Numbered from the stretch's first letter, positions 51,065-62,613 are shown. The stretch is DNA of 64,000 bases from Candidatus Hydrogenedentota bacterium (GCA_029552745.1 JAKPDK010000184.1:551372-615371), one strand, 5' to 3'. Notes: generated by a model from the sequence alone, not told the origin. Numbers and translations are program-made.

Positions 51065-52048
51065 ATGGTACCCGAGTATGTTCATGGACCAATCGCCAAT
51101 GTTTTTACGGTCTTTCATGATGACGGCACGCTGGATGACGAAGGACAACGCAATTTCCTAGATGCCCTGTTAGCCACGGAATGCGTCAGCGCGTTCTTTG
51201 TACGGTCGGGCATGGGGCAAATGTATACGTTTCAATTTGAAGACGTGAAACAGATCGCCCGCAACGCATGCAAACATTTGGAGGGACTCGCCCCTGTTTT
51301 GGTAGGTACTTCCGGAATCTGGGATCGAGACTATGACCGACTTCCCGACAGAGAAGTTTACACACAACAAGCCATCGAACTGAGCAAATATGCGCAAGAT
51401 GTCGGCGCTGCCGGTGTGGTATTGACTATTCCTGATGCGCTCGGGGTATATCCCGGAGAAAAAGTGGAAGACGTCTGCATGGCATACTTCGAAAAAGTCG
51501 CCGAAGCCGTGACCATCCCTATTTTTCTCTATCAACCCAGAACTCCCGAACCCTTTGCTGTCACGCCGGAAACCCTCCGCATGTACGCCGATATCCCCGG
51601 TGTCAAGGGCATTAAGGTATCTACCGCCGACGCGGGTTACATCTTGGACCTATGTCACGCGGTTGCGGGTCACGAAGACTTCGCCTACATCACGGGCAAC
51701 GAAACGGCGTTCTATGCAGGCCTTTGTGTCGGGTCAACTGCAGTTATCGGGCAAGGAGCGTGCATCAATCCCATCATCTTGCGGACAGTCCAAGACCGTT
51801 ACGAACAAGGAGACCATGCCGGCGCGATTGAAGCCCAATATTCGGCCAATCTCTTGGTGAGAAAGGCGAAAAATGCCGTAGAGTTTTTCAAGCGCTATCT
51901 CAACGAGAAGGGGTACCGAATGGGTACTACTGCACGCCCATCAAAGACAACAGGCAAAGCCAAAGACAAAGGGCCCCTTACCGACGAAGACTACAAGACA
52001 TTCAAATTCCTACTCGAATCTGAACTCGCAAAATACGTCCGGGGATGA
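51065..52048 (+). CDS. Dihydrodipicolinate synthase/N-acetylneuraminate lyase family protein
   Basis: GPIANVFTVFHDDGTLDDEGQRNFLDALL; GAAGVVLTIPDAL; IPIFLYQPRTPEPFAVTPETL; GIKVSTADAGY. Confidence 0.85.
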   Translation: MVPEYVHGPIANVFTVFHDDGTLDDEGQRNFLDALLATECVSAFFVRSGMGQMYTFQFEDVKQIARNACKHLEGLAPVLVGTSGIWDRDYDRLPDREVYTQQAIELSKYAQDVGAAGVVLTIPDALGVYPGEKVEDVCMAYFEKVAEAVTIPIFLYQPRTPEPFAVTPETLRMYADIPGVKGIKVSTADAGYILDLCHAVAGHEDFAYITGNETAFYAGLCVGSTAVIGQGACINPIILRTVQDRYEQGDHAGAIEAQYSANLLVRKAKNAVEFFKRYLNEKGYRMGTTARPSKTTGKAKDKGPLTDEDYKTFKFLLESELAKYVRG

Positions 52049-52067
52049 ATCGAAAAGAAAGTTTACA

Positions 52068-53636
52068 ATGTCGTCTCTCATTCGAGAATGCCCTCGCGCA
52101 CTAGGGGGCAAGCCCAAACGCGTCTGGACGGTTTTGTTTTGCTGTTGCCTGACTTTTGCAGCCTCCACGGATGACAGCGAAAAAAGTAACCCTTCCGGAA
52201 ACGTCTTTCAGGGCGGGAAAATACAGATACGTCAGAACCCCACTCCCAAAGAACAGACCCCTTCGGCGCCTGTCACAAGAACTCAAAAAGACACGGTGTT
52301 TTCCTTGGACGAGTTTTTCGGCGCTCCCATCGAAACGCTGGATTACGACCAACTTCTGACGCTGGCTTCGACCTATGTGGAAAGCCAAACTCTTCAAGGT
52401 ATCCCACCCACGACTGCTTGGCAGACGCTCGAAAACAAAATGAAAGCATCTTCCAGAACAGCGCTATCCCCGTCTGCACGCACGCTGCTTGCGTTGGTAA
52501 AAAACATCTTCGCCTGGCAAGAACTGGAAGCTGCGTTCACAACAGACCCATCGGGAAACGCCCTGCGACGGTCTGTCGCGGTCGTCAAGGATCAAGCCGC
52601 AATCGACCCTCAGTTTGATAACGAACGACTCAAACGTATCCTCGAAACTATCGAAACCAAAGGGCTTTTTGTGCCGTCTTCGATCTTGTTTCGACGCTTC
52701 GTCATTCCTTATCGCCCAATGCGAATTCCTTCCGAATCATATCTTCTTGAAATTCCTGTAAAACCTGAATACCAAGACGCCGAACATGAAGTACGAGCCA
52801 CGTTGGATTTCTTGGCTCCGTTCGCGCCTGTTCACCGGATTGATTTCGATACAGTCGGTACCGCAGAAATACGAGTCGACAAAAGCGTCGATGGCAAGAA
52901 ATACGAAAAAGTGCAATCGTGGACAACCCAGCGAAGAGGAGGAATTCGCGGCCCTGTATTCCTCCAACCGCCGCAAAAAACCCGTTTTCTCACTCTCACC
53001 GCAATCGCCCCGGCAGAAACAGCCGTACTCCGTAATATTCGGATCTTCGCTATAAAAGAATCCCCCTTGGCTGTCTGTCCCAAATCTTCGGTTCCGCCCC
53101 TGCTGGATGCCGATTTCAAAGAGTCCTGCTGGCCGCGAGAACCTCAAGTAGATGGTTTTGTACTTAACACCGAACCCGCCTTTGCCGAAGCACAGACCAC
53201 TGTACGTCTGATTCACGATGGCGAAACGCTCTACCTTGCGGCATATCTCCGCGAGCCCCGCATGGCAACTCGCGTCACGCTGCCGCGCCAACGGGATGCC
53301 TCTTTAGATGACGACGAATCTTTTGAGATAGTTTTCGTCTTTTCTGACGACGTTCGATATCGTTTCGCTATCAATGCCTCGGGAACACAGTCTGACAGCC
53401 GAAACAATGATCCCACCTGGGATGCTGCCTGGCGCGTCATTACGAAAGACTATCCGTTGGGTTGGGCTGCGGAAATCGCTATTCCTTTCCAAGCGTTCGA
53501 AGGCCGAATGCTTCCGGGAACTACTTGCGCCGCAAACTTCATCCGAACACGCAAGAATGTAGTTACCGAACGCTCTTCCTGGGCGTTCAGTGCAACCGCA
53601 GAAAAGGAGACGTTTGGCAAAGTGCTGCTTGACTGA
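52068..53636 (+). CDS. Secreted protein with C-terminal CBM9-like/DOMON region
   Basis: N-terminal signal peptide; C-terminal ADFKESCWPREPQVDGF...TTVRLIHDGETLYLAAYLRE...DDESFEIVFV...WAAEIAIPFQAF. Confidence 0.7.
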   Translation: MSSLIRECPRALGGKPKRVWTVLFCCCLTFAASTDDSEKSNPSGNVFQGGKIQIRQNPTPKEQTPSAPVTRTQKDTVFSLDEFFGAPIETLDYDQLLTLASTYVESQTLQGIPPTTAWQTLENKMKASSRTALSPSARTLLALVKNIFAWQELEAAFTTDPSGNALRRSVAVVKDQAAIDPQFDNERLKRILETIETKGLFVPSSILFRRFVIPYRPMRIPSESYLLEIPVKPEYQDAEHEVRATLDFLAPFAPVHRIDFDTVGTAEIRVDKSVDGKKYEKVQSWTTQRRGGIRGPVFLQPPQKTRFLTLTAIAPAETAVLRNIRIFAIKESPLAVCPKSSVPPLLDADFKESCWPREPQVDGFVLNTEPAFAEAQTTVRLIHDGETLYLAAYLREPRMATRVTLPRQRDASLDDDESFEIVFVFSDDVRYRFAINASGTQSDSRNNDPTWDAAWRVITKDYPLGWAAEIAIPFQAFEGRMLPGTTCAANFIRTRKNVVTERSSWAFSATAEKETFGKVLLD

Positions 53637-53718
53637 TGCAACGGTGACTCACTTTTGATAGAAAATACCCAAAAGGTCATATATCGTTTTTCCGAGTCAC
53701 ATTCAACTCGAGGAAAAT

Positions 53719-55665
53719 ATGCCGGGTTTCAGCGAGACAAACCGTAATCAACCCAATTCAGAGAGCTTTGCCAGCCCACCCCCGACACCTGCTGCAAGTC
53801 ATTCTTTTGACAGTAGCCGACCGCCATTCAGCGCGGGAGATTGTATTGCAGATCAGTTTGAAGTTGTGCGTGTCTTGGGGATCGGCGGCATGGGTGTGGT
53901 GTACGAGGTCATTGATCGTCTCACTCGACAACACCTGGCGCTGAAACAAATCCGTTTCGAACTTGCCAAAAATCAAAAAGTCTGCGAATACTTCCTTCAA
54001 GAGGTCGCTGTGGCTCGACGCCTTCGCCATCCCAACATCGTTGCCGTTTACGATGTGCGAAAAGTGGGCGATTTGCTGTTCTACACCATGGAGCTTCTCG
54101 ATGGGGATTCGCTGCGAAACTGCATGAAGCGGCACGGTCGTTTTGCCTTGCCAGAAGCAGCCGTCATCATGCGCCAGCTATGTCTTGCACTCGAACACGC
54201 CCACGAGTTTACGGTACATCGCGACGTCTCCCCGGAAAATGTCATGGTGACCCGCGACGGAATCAAGTTGCTCGATTTTGGCATCGCCAAGGTGTTGGAA
54301 AGTGCAACAGATGTGAAACGCGCATTTGGAAAAACGTACTATACGGCGCCCGAGCAATTGGAGAATTCCGCCACCGTTGACGCCCGAGCCGATATCTATT
54401 CTTTGGGAGTCATGCTTTTTGAAATGCTCACCGGGCTCGTACCCAAAAAACCGCTTTCCAAAGACTTCACATTCCCTGGTCTATCACCCGACGTATGCCG
54501 CCTCATCGCCCAAGCCGTTGCGCCTGTTGAGGAGCGATTCTCGAGTGTATACGAGTTTCGGCTTGCGTTGGAACAGTGTGCGGAAGCCCACGCAGCGGCT
54601 TCACAGGCAAGCGCTTCTGAAACCATCGAAACGCCGGCATCGGGTATCTTCGATAAGACTCCGCGACAACCGGGAGAAGGCAAAGCCAGGCCCTCGCAAA
54701 AGCCGCCGCCATCTAACAAAGACTTTGCCAAGAAAAAGCGCTCTTTTGAACGTGCCCTTATTTTGACATCCTTATGTACCGTCTTAGGCCTGTTTCTCAT
54801 CGTTTTCATCCTCATCTACAAAGCTCAAGTATCGACCCCCGTGACCCCAAGCGAATCCACACAAGATATCTATCGCCAAAACCCTCCACTTGCAACTCCC
54901 AAAACGGAAAGTTTTGCGCCACGATGGCAGGTTTTTGGCCGCAAAGCAGTTTTGACCTTGCCTAAAAACGTCACCATGGAATTCGTCCGAGTCCGCATGG
55001 GGGCCTTCCGTATGGGCAGCGGCTCGGAACGGGTCAGTGACGCAAGTCCCTCGCATGAAGTAACCCTGACCCAAAGCTTTTGGATAGGCAAAACGGAGGT
55101 CACCCAAGCACAGTGGGAAGCCGTCATGCACACCAAACCATGGGCAAACCAACCCGCTGTCTTAGAGCACCCCGACGCACCCGCTGTATATATCAGTTGG
55201 TACGACGCGCAGGACTACCTCGCACGGCTGAATACCTTTAACGCCGGCATCTTTCGGCTTCCCACGGAAGCAGAATGGGAATACGCATGTCGCGCAGGAG
55301 ACACCGGATCGTTTTGTTTCGGTGACGATGCAGATAAACTCCCGACGTTTGCCTGGTTTCAAAAGAACACACGACAACAGCTTTTCCCGTACGCGCAACC
55401 GGTCGGTCAAAAGAGTCCCAACACGTGGGGGCTCTTCGATGTACATGGAAACGTGGCGGAATGGTGTCACGATTGGTATTCTGCTTCTTATTATACAAAC
55501 CAACCTGTGGAAGACCCGCAAGGTCCGTTGAGCGGCGTATTCAAAGTAATACGCGGAGGTTCCTGGCGCGATTTCGAAAGGAGTTGCACTTGCTTTGCGC
55601 GAGATAAGGAACAACCAACCACTCGTTCCAGCGCCATCGGCTTCCGGATATGTCGCGCATTTTGA
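53719..55665 (+). CDS. Ser/Thr protein kinase fused to formylglycine-generating-enzyme/SUMF1-like domain
   Basis: Kinase motifs GIGGMGVVYE, ALKQIR, HRDVSPENV, LLDFGIAK; TM segment; FGE-like FRMGS...PSHEVTLTQSFWIGKTEVTQAQWEAVM...LPTEAEWEYACRAG...IRGGSWRDF...GFRICRAF. Confidence 0.93.
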   Translation: MPGFSETNRNQPNSESFASPPPTPAASHSFDSSRPPFSAGDCIADQFEVVRVLGIGGMGVVYEVIDRLTRQHLALKQIRFELAKNQKVCEYFLQEVAVARRLRHPNIVAVYDVRKVGDLLFYTMELLDGDSLRNCMKRHGRFALPEAAVIMRQLCLALEHAHEFTVHRDVSPENVMVTRDGIKLLDFGIAKVLESATDVKRAFGKTYYTAPEQLENSATVDARADIYSLGVMLFEMLTGLVPKKPLSKDFTFPGLSPDVCRLIAQAVAPVEERFSSVYEFRLALEQCAEAHAAASQASASETIETPASGIFDKTPRQPGEGKARPSQKPPPSNKDFAKKKRSFERALILTSLCTVLGLFLIVFILIYKAQVSTPVTPSESTQDIYRQNPPLATPKTESFAPRWQVFGRKAVLTLPKNVTMEFVRVRMGAFRMGSGSERVSDASPSHEVTLTQSFWIGKTEVTQAQWEAVMHTKPWANQPAVLEHPDAPAVYISWYDAQDYLARLNTFNAGIFRLPTEAEWEYACRAGDTGSFCFGDDADKLPTFAWFQKNTRQQLFPYAQPVGQKSPNTWGLFDVHGNVAEWCHDWYSASYYTNQPVEDPQGPLSGVFKVIRGGSWRDFERSCTCFARDKEQPTTRSSAIGFRICRAF

Positions 55666-55686
55666 CCGATCCTCGCCTCGCTTACC

Positions 55687-56544
55687 TCAGGCGAGCAATT
55701 TCACCACATCCGAAAACACACGGGCAACCGGTATGCCGGCAGCCTCCAACTTGGCTATTTTTGCGGTGGCTGTCTCATCTTCTCCACCGACAATCGCTCC
55801 CGCATGCCCCATTCTTCTCCCGGGAGGTGCCGTTAATCCCGCCATAAAAGCCACCACCTTCTTCGTCATCGAGGTGCGAAAATACTCTGCGGCGACCACT
55901 TCGTCCTGGCCCCCGATTTCTCCAACCATAACCACCGCATCGGTATCGGGATCTGCCTCAAATAACGGGAGCAAATCCAGAAACGTGCTTCCGATAATGG
56001 GGTCCCCTCCTATACCAATACACGTCGACTGGCCTATACCGGCATCGGTCAATTGTTTCACAATTTCGTACGTCAGCGTGCCGCTCCTTGAAATGACCCC
56101 GACCCGACCTGGCTTATGAATTTCCCCTGGCATGATACCCACCTTACTCTTGCCCGGGGAGATCAAACCGGGACAGTTGGGACCTATCATCCGAATACCA
56201 CGTTCTTGCAACCGCTCGTACGCTTCCAAAACATCCAACGTGGGAATACCTTCCGTAATCACCACCAACAGACGTATGGAAGATTCCGCCGCATCTAACA
56301 TCGCCTCTCGAGCGAAACGCGCCGGGACATACATCACGGAAACATCGGCTTGGGTAGCCGCTACCGCCTCTTTCATCGTATTAAAAACAGGCACCCCTAA
56401 AAACACTTGCCCGCCTTTACCCGGGGTAACGCCTCCAACAATCTTGGTCCCATAGTCAATCATCCGCTGCGCGTGGAACGATCCGTCCCTGCCCGTAATT
56501 CCTTGAACAATCACGCGCGAGTTTTCATCCAACAAGATACTCAT
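55687..56544 (-). CDS. sucD: Succinyl-CoA synthetase subunit alpha
   Basis: [59 protein letters not shown]. Confidence 0.96.
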   Translation of the reverse strand: MSILLDENSRVIVQGITGRDGSFHAQRMIDYGTKIVGGVTPGKGGQVFLGVPVFNTMKEAVAATQADVSVMYVPARFAREAMLDAAESSIRLLVVITEGIPTLDVLEAYERLQERGIRMIGPNCPGLISPGKSKVGIMPGEIHKPGRVGVISRSGTLTYEIVKQLTDAGIGQSTCIGIGGDPIIGSTFLDLLPLFEADPDTDAVVMVGEIGGQDEVVAAEYFRTSMTKKVVAFMAGLTAPPGRRMGHAGAIVGGEDETATAKIAKLEAAGIPVARVFSDVVKLLA

Positions 56545-57686
56545 CGTAGTGCCCCTACTATTGCCGCAGCGCGTGCCGCCGCTTCGTCCAATGTCGCCGC
56601 CGAAATCACCTGCGCTTCTTTAAGAAGATGTCTTCCTTCTGCTTCGTTCGTGCCTACCAAGCGCACAATCAACGGTACGCGCACCTCAAATTGACGCAAC
56701 GATTCGATGATGCCGCGCGCAATATCATCGCATCGCGTGATACCGCCGAATATGTTCACCAGAATTACTTTGACATCAGGGTTTTTCAGGATTAGCCGAA
56801 ATGCGGCAATCACCTTCTTCGGATCGGAACTACCGCCCACATCAAGAAAGTTCGCTGGCTTACCCCCGTAATGTTTGATAATGTCCATGGTGGCCATCGC
56901 AAGACCGGCGCCATTCACCATGCAACCAATATTTCCATGAAGACGTATAAAGCTTAATCCCTCTTCTTTCGCGGCAACTTCGTCCGCGTCTTCGGCTTCG
57001 GGGTCTCTTAAGTACAATAGTTCCGGATGACGAAACAACGCGTTGTCATCCAAAATCACTTTGGAATCCAACGCTATCACTTTTCCACCCTCATCACAGA
57101 CCAATGGATTGATCTCCACCAAGGAACAATCTTTTTCCGCAAACAACCGCGCCATCTGACGCATCAGATTCGCCGTCTCAGCTGATTCCCGCGGATGAGG
57201 AAACAGGCTGGCGGCTATCGGCATTACACGCTCTAACGGAATATCCCTCAATTCACGCGTCGCAACGTCGAGTCGTAGGATCTTCTCGGGCGATTCCTTC
57301 GCAATGGCCTCAATTTCTACCCCCCCTTCGGCACAGGCAATGAATGAAGCTTTGCGCCGACGCCGGTCTACGATTAGGCTCAAATATACCTCACGTGCGG
57401 CTCGTACTACCTCCGCCACAAGAAGCTTCCTGACCGGTAGACCTTTGATCTCGAGAGCCAGAATCTCGGAAGCCGCTGCCAACATTTGGTCAGCGGTATT
57501 CACAACACGAACGCCACCCGCTTTGCCTCTCCCACCCGCATGCACTTGCGCCTTGAGCACAACGGGAAAACCCAAACGGCCTGCTGCTTCCAAGGCTTCT
57601 TCAGGCGTACAAACAGCAACACCCGAAGGAACGGGTATGCCATAGGCACGAAATAAGTCTGCCCCTTGATATTCGTACAGTTTCAT
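56541..57686 (-). CDS. sucC: Succinyl-CoA synthetase subunit beta
   Basis: [64 protein letters not shown]; overlaps sucD start by 4 nt. Confidence 0.96.
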   Translation of the reverse strand: MKLYEYQGADLFRAYGIPVPSGVAVCTPEEALEAAGRLGFPVVLKAQVHAGGRGKAGGVRVVNTADQMLAAASEILALEIKGLPVRKLLVAEVVRAAREVYLSLIVDRRRRKASFIACAEGGVEIEAIAKESPEKILRLDVATRELRDIPLERVMPIAASLFPHPRESAETANLMRQMARLFAEKDCSLVEINPLVCDEGGKVIALDSKVILDDNALFRHPELLYLRDPEAEDADEVAAKEEGLSFIRLHGNIGCMVNGAGLAMATMDIIKHYGGKPANFLDVGGSSDPKKVIAAFRLILKNPDVKVILVNIFGGITRCDDIARGIIESLRQFEVRVPLIVRLVGTNEAEGRHLLKEAQVISAATLDEAAARAAAIVGALR

Positions 57687-57777
57687 TTATACCACCTTGA
57701 ACAAAGTTTTCCCTTATCCTTTGATAAAAACAACGCGTATTAGCTAAATATTCACGAACGTGAGAGATGTTACGGGA

Positions 57778-59154
57778 CTAACTTTCCAATAATCCCCGTG
57801 CTTGCCGTGCTAATTCGGGATCGAGGGCTTCCAGGCCTTCCACCTCACGCATCGCCTCTTCCCGATTGCCCTGTCGAAGATATATCTCACATAAAGTCAC
57901 CCGAGCCACCGTATACGTGGGATCAAGTCGCATCGCTTCGCGACAGGACGCAATCGCCTCGTCCACTTGACCCAGTTCCAACAACGCCGCTGCGCGGTTG
58001 TTATAAAGGGAGGGGTTCTGAGCGTCCAATTCCAACGCCCTGTCCCAGAACGCCAACGCGTCTTCATAATGTCCTAATAGGTACTGGGACTCCCCTTTTT
58101 CGATAAGTTCTGAAACCGTTTCGGTGCATGTTGCCTCTGCCTCGGAGAAACCTGCCTCTTCGTAGTCTGTTTCCGCTGCGGAGTATGTCGCGGATGCATC
58201 ACGTGGTTCGCTTTCTTCATCCTCGAAGTCCGTATATACTTGTGGCGATGAGGCAGTTTCGCTTTCAGCGAAATCCCGCCCCCGCTCCGATTGAATGCCA
58301 GAACCCGATGGAGCCGTCTCGTCCAATGCGCTCGGACCCTCCGATACCTTCTCTTCTTGCTCGGTCAAATGCTTGTGTGCCAGCGCAAGACCCGCTTCCG
58401 CTTCCGCGAGTTCCGGTTGGAGCCTCAACGCACGTTGAAATGCGGCGAAAGCACGTTTCCACTGGCTCAAACGGATACAGGTTCGTCCTAGAGCGAGTTG
58501 CGCCCGTGCCGAAAACGGCTGCAGACGCGCCGCCTCTTCCCGCGCCGCCAGTTCGTCCCCATCGCGCCCCAAAGCCTCATAAGCATCCGCCAATCCTTCA
58601 TAAACCATGGGATTTTCTGCGTGAGACGAAGCCAGGCGTTCGAACACTTCGGCGGCAGCAGCCGGTTGTTTCATATCCAGAAGAGACAAACCTTGTCCGA
58701 TAGCGGCCTCGATGCAGTTGGGATCAATCGTCAGCGCCCGTTTGAACGCCGCCTGTGCCTCCGCATGTCCCCCCATTCGGCGGTATGCATTAGCCATTCC
58801 CAAGAAAGCTGCCAAGTGGTTGGACTTTTGCCGCGACGCGCGGCTGTACAACGCTATTGCCTCTTCCAACTGTCCCATCTTCAAACAGACACTGGCTAAA
58901 TCACAAAGGTACTGGGGATCATCCGGCGCCAGTTCTACCGCCCGACGGTACGCCTCCGTCGCGGCGACAAGACGCCCCAATCGAAAATGACAGTATCCTG
59001 CATTGCTCACGGCCCCGGCATCGCGCGCGTCGTTCTGTATGATCTCCTCAAAACAAGCCAACGCATCCTCAAACTCTTCGCGCTCGATATGTCGCAATCC
59101 CTTCCGAAACAAAAACGAAGCGCGCACGCGCTGAAAAATCTTCCGACTTGCCAC
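57778..59154 (-). CDS. TPR-repeat protein
   Basis: Many 34-residue TPR motifs (e.g. AGYCHFRLGRLVAATEAYRRAVELAPDDPQ). Confidence 0.92.
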   Translation of the reverse strand: MASRKIFQRVRASFLFRKGLRHIEREEFEDALACFEEIIQNDARDAGAVSNAGYCHFRLGRLVAATEAYRRAVELAPDDPQYLCDLASVCLKMGQLEEAIALYSRASRQKSNHLAAFLGMANAYRRMGGHAEAQAAFKRALTIDPNCIEAAIGQGLSLLDMKQPAAAAEVFERLASSHAENPMVYEGLADAYEALGRDGDELAAREEAARLQPFSARAQLALGRTCIRLSQWKRAFAAFQRALRLQPELAEAEAGLALAHKHLTEQEEKVSEGPSALDETAPSGSGIQSERGRDFAESETASSPQVYTDFEDEESEPRDASATYSAAETDYEEAGFSEAEATCTETVSELIEKGESQYLLGHYEDALAFWDRALELDAQNPSLYNNRAAALLELGQVDEAIASCREAMRLDPTYTVARVTLCEIYLRQGNREEAMREVEGLEALDPELARQARGLLES

Positions 59155-59247
59155 GGCTGCCGCTCCTTATACCAAAGTTATTGCTTGCTTAGCAGCACCT
59201 TCACGCCAACCGGTCACCTGTATTGTTCCAAATTACCAAAGCAACGC

Positions 59248-60369
59248 TCAATAACCGCCGTAACGCAATCCGGCATCTATCCATACAAAATAGTTCCGTT
59301 CTGTCTTTTCGGGCAACGGTTCGGTAATCGGCGCCGCGGTCGGCATCATGACATACCCGCCCCCTGCTTTTGCTGCCTCCATCTGACGCCGAACAGTCTC
59401 TTCCACCTCATCGGCGTCCGCATGTTCCAGCACTTTGAGTTCTGTATTGCCAAACAACACAAGGCGATCACCATATAACCGCTTCACTTCAGCCAACTCA
59501 ATATCACCGTCCGGCGGCGGCTCAATAGGGTCCAGTCCCCGAGCACCCGTCGCAACAATCAACGGCAACACATTCCGAATCCGACCGTGGCAATGCAACC
59601 GAACAAAAATACCGCCTTCTTGTAAAATTCGGATGGTCTCCGTGCACCCCGGTACTACCATCTCTTCAAAGTATTCTTTGGGAAGATACGGCGGAGTGTA
59701 ATACTCAGGACCACAAAGACGATAGACAGGTCCCAACTTGTATTCCGCTTCGATTTTGGACTTTGCATAAACAGGTTCTTTCATGGCATCAATGAGTTCA
59801 AGAATCTTGTCCCGGTGTTGACAGCACATCACGGTAAACAAACCAAACTCAAACAAGTCCGGAACAAACGCCGAGGGGTCTCCCCCGCTATTCATCACAA
59901 TGCCGTGTTCGCCCACGCGCTCTTCGGCTATCTGATAGCTTTCCACAGCGGCTTTCACTTTTTTCTCGTCAATACAAAAAAGTTGACGAACCACACTCAA
60001 ATATCGGTCTATATCCTCGGGAGTCTTCAACAAGTGTTCTGTGGTCCACGTCGTATGCACATGTGGATAACGTCGTTGCACCTTCGTCAAATCGCCTTTC
60101 GGTGTGCGTAGCCGCGCATAATACGTAATCGAACCGTCCTCGTGCCGTTCCTCCCTGCCATCCCACAAAGGACATGCCGCCCACGCATCCCATCCCCACA
60201 TATACAAACAATCTGTGTCTGCGCGAATTTTGTCCATCAAACGCTTGTACGAGGGATGTCTGTTCTCAAAACTATCGGGGTTATAGCCGTTCAGTTCATA
60301 CGTGGAAATCGGAACCCGATCCACAGGTTCCCGACGCAACGTCCGCAGAAGTCGTTCACGCGATGTCAT
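59248..60369 (-). CDS. Uroporphyrinogen decarboxylase (URO-D) superfamily protein
   Basis: MTSRERLLRTLRREPVDRVPIS; GIFVRLHCHGRIRNVLPLIVATGARGLDPIEPPPDGDI. Confidence 0.85.
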   Translation of the reverse strand: MTSRERLLRTLRREPVDRVPISTYELNGYNPDSFENRHPSYKRLMDKIRADTDCLYMWGWDAWAACPLWDGREERHEDGSITYYARLRTPKGDLTKVQRRYPHVHTTWTTEHLLKTPEDIDRYLSVVRQLFCIDEKKVKAAVESYQIAEERVGEHGIVMNSGGDPSAFVPDLFEFGLFTVMCCQHRDKILELIDAMKEPVYAKSKIEAEYKLGPVYRLCGPEYYTPPYLPKEYFEEMVVPGCTETIRILQEGGIFVRLHCHGRIRNVLPLIVATGARGLDPIEPPPDGDIELAEVKRLYGDRLVLFGNTELKVLEHADADEVEETVRRQMEAAKAGGGYVMMPTAAPITEPLPEKTERNYFVWIDAGLRYGGY

Positions 60370-60378
60370 CGCACCCTC

Positions 60379-62613
60379 CTACCGTATCTCCACTTCGGCA
60401 TAATCCACGCGTTCGGCGCTGTTGGTGTGACCATGAATGTGGATGGTATAGGATGGTTCACACCCTGACCGCCGGTCCGCCAAACAATAGGAAACGAATG
60501 CAGGTTCCAAAGGAATTGGTACCCATTCGATGGTGCGTTCATCAGGATATACCGACGCCAGATAATTCCCCGCCTTTTCACCTTGTGCAAACGCAACCAC
60601 GTAAAGTCGGCCGTCTGGAGTCTCATGAAATCTCGCTTGTACAGGCTCACCCGAAGCATTCCCCTCCCAAATTACGCGACGCTCGATGAGCTTGCCTTGG
60701 TCTACCACCGCAAGAAACAAAGATCTGGTCACCGAAAGCCCCGGGAAAAATCGGTCGCGCAACAATTCCGACGCTACCGGCTGCTCCGTGTACAGAATAT
60801 ACGCTTGCCCGGAAGGGCTTACCCACAGGTCCTGGTTGAAAATGTTCCCCGCTGTCGCATCTACGTTCGCAATCTCAATGGGTTCCATAAAATCTTGCGC
60901 CAAAATATCCGGCGTCCATGTAAAATAGAGAATGCGAAACACATAATCCCACTCGCGTTGAAGTTTCTCCCGCTTGTACGCGCGCCATTCCTCAACAGGC
61001 TCATAGATATCACCCACCGCAAGTACGTACGCCGCCTTTCCTTGAAGCGCCACCTGCGGATAACACGCCCGAATGGGGAAACCAATCGCACCAGAACGCA
61101 GCGTCTCGCCCTCCTCTGTCAGATAACACCAGTGCTGTAAGGAAGTCTGGGCATCAATGTGTAACACGAGCAGTCGTCTCGAGGTAGGATCTGCAGCCAA
61201 CCCCCGGTAAGAGTGATCCGTAAAATGAGGCAACGGGTCGCCCCAGTTCGGCAAAATCCGCTGCGGCTCTTCTTCCAACTCGTCTATGTCAAAACGTAAC
61301 AGCCCCGGCTCGCACCGACCATAGCGTGTCCCGGGAGGCTCCACCAAGTCGTTCACACTCAAAAACAGTCGTTTGCCCATCACGGCCAAGGGACAAGGTT
61401 CCCGTTGAGAAAAGCTCCCCGGCATAGCCACCGTTTCCCACCCTTGTGCCCCACGCCGTAGCAAGCGCCAGCGCGTGTTCGAAAGCGGCAGAACGTCCCG
61501 CCCCGTTTCCATCTGACTTACAAAAACGTCCTCTCCCGAACACACAACTTGGGTATTTCCGTGTGACCACATCGGACCCGACCCATTGTTTGGCGGCTCA
61601 AAACGATAAACTTCTTCCTGAACGCGAACGATCGCCATAGGTTTTGTTCTCCAATCTCCCAGCAGCGCTGCCAATGCCTTGCCCACGGCTTCGTGTCCTT
61701 CCTCGTTCAAATGTACCCCGTCGGTAAACGAATTAGCAGGCAGCGCCCCCGTCTGCCGCAACCCCGAACACATAATCCCAGCCGCAGCAACCTGTTCCAT
61801 AATGTTCTGTTCCACACGGGGATCGTCCATCGGCTCCGCCACTGGACACAACACCAAATGAAGCGCGGCGCCTTTCGGCAGGCACTCCGCAAGGGTGCGC
61901 AATGCTGCCACGTTTGTCGCAATCTGATGTTCCCCCGCAGTCTCGCCGCCCCGCGCGATCGACGACGGCTTCTCCTGCAGCATGTCCCAGCCGAGCAGCC
62001 GTCCCGCGTGCCAACGCAACAGCGCAAAGCCCACAGGCAACGCCCACCGCGGTTTTTCAAGCGGAAACGCCACACTCGAGCCCGTCAGTTCCGTCACAGG
62101 CGGTCGCTCAAAATCGCGAGGAATTGCAAACACCAGCACAAGGTCTGGCTCCAATTCTTTCAAACGACTTTGATAAAGCGCCACCATCTGCGCCACGGAA
62201 TACCCATTCACCCCGGCGTTCACGACCTCGCAGTTGGGCAACTTCCGTTCCAACACCGACGTGAAAAGCTTCTCTTGAGGAATCCCCAACCCGCCCCACG
62301 TTACCGAATCCCCCAATACCAAAATCCGCCGCACCCCCGGCTTGCGCGAGAAAAACGGACGCGCATCGCGCACGCCCCACTCGTTCACCACAACACGCAC
62401 CCCGCCGATGTGCACATCCTGCATCGGCTTCACTCGGTACCCGGCGACATCGTCGCGCTCATACAACACCATGTTGCGGGCGCCCAACACCCGCAAGCCA
62501 CCCTCTACCAACAAGAGCGCCAACGCTACGGAAAAGAAGATAGCCGCTGCCCGACGCCCCATCCAATAAAAACGGTGCTTCACCGGTCGTCTATCCGTGT
62601 TTACGCCATCCAT
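60379..62613 (-). CDS. SGNH/GDSL hydrolase-domain membrane-anchored protein
   Basis: N-terminal TM; ILVLGDSVTWGGLGI; VNAGVNGYSVAQM; DGVHLNEEGHEAVGKAL. Confidence 0.8.
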   Translation of the reverse strand: MDGVNTDRRPVKHRFYWMGRRAAAIFFSVALALLLVEGGLRVLGARNMVLYERDDVAGYRVKPMQDVHIGGVRVVVNEWGVRDARPFFSRKPGVRRILVLGDSVTWGGLGIPQEKLFTSVLERKLPNCEVVNAGVNGYSVAQMVALYQSRLKELEPDLVLVFAIPRDFERPPVTELTGSSVAFPLEKPRWALPVGFALLRWHAGRLLGWDMLQEKPSSIARGGETAGEHQIATNVAALRTLAECLPKGAALHLVLCPVAEPMDDPRVEQNIMEQVAAAGIMCSGLRQTGALPANSFTDGVHLNEEGHEAVGKALAALLGDWRTKPMAIVRVQEEVYRFEPPNNGSGPMWSHGNTQVVCSGEDVFVSQMETGRDVLPLSNTRWRLLRRGAQGWETVAMPGSFSQREPCPLAVMGKRLFLSVNDLVEPPGTRYGRCEPGLLRFDIDELEEEPQRILPNWGDPLPHFTDHSYRGLAADPTSRRLLVLHIDAQTSLQHWCYLTEEGETLRSGAIGFPIRACYPQVALQGKAAYVLAVGDIYEPVEEWRAYKREKLQREWDYVFRILYFTWTPDILAQDFMEPIEIANVDATAGNIFNQDLWVSPSGQAYILYTEQPVASELLRDRFFPGLSVTRSLFLAVVDQGKLIERRVIWEGNASGEPVQARFHETPDGRLYVVAFAQGEKAGNYLASVYPDERTIEWVPIPLEPAFVSYCLADRRSGCEPSYTIHIHGHTNSAERVDYAEVEIR

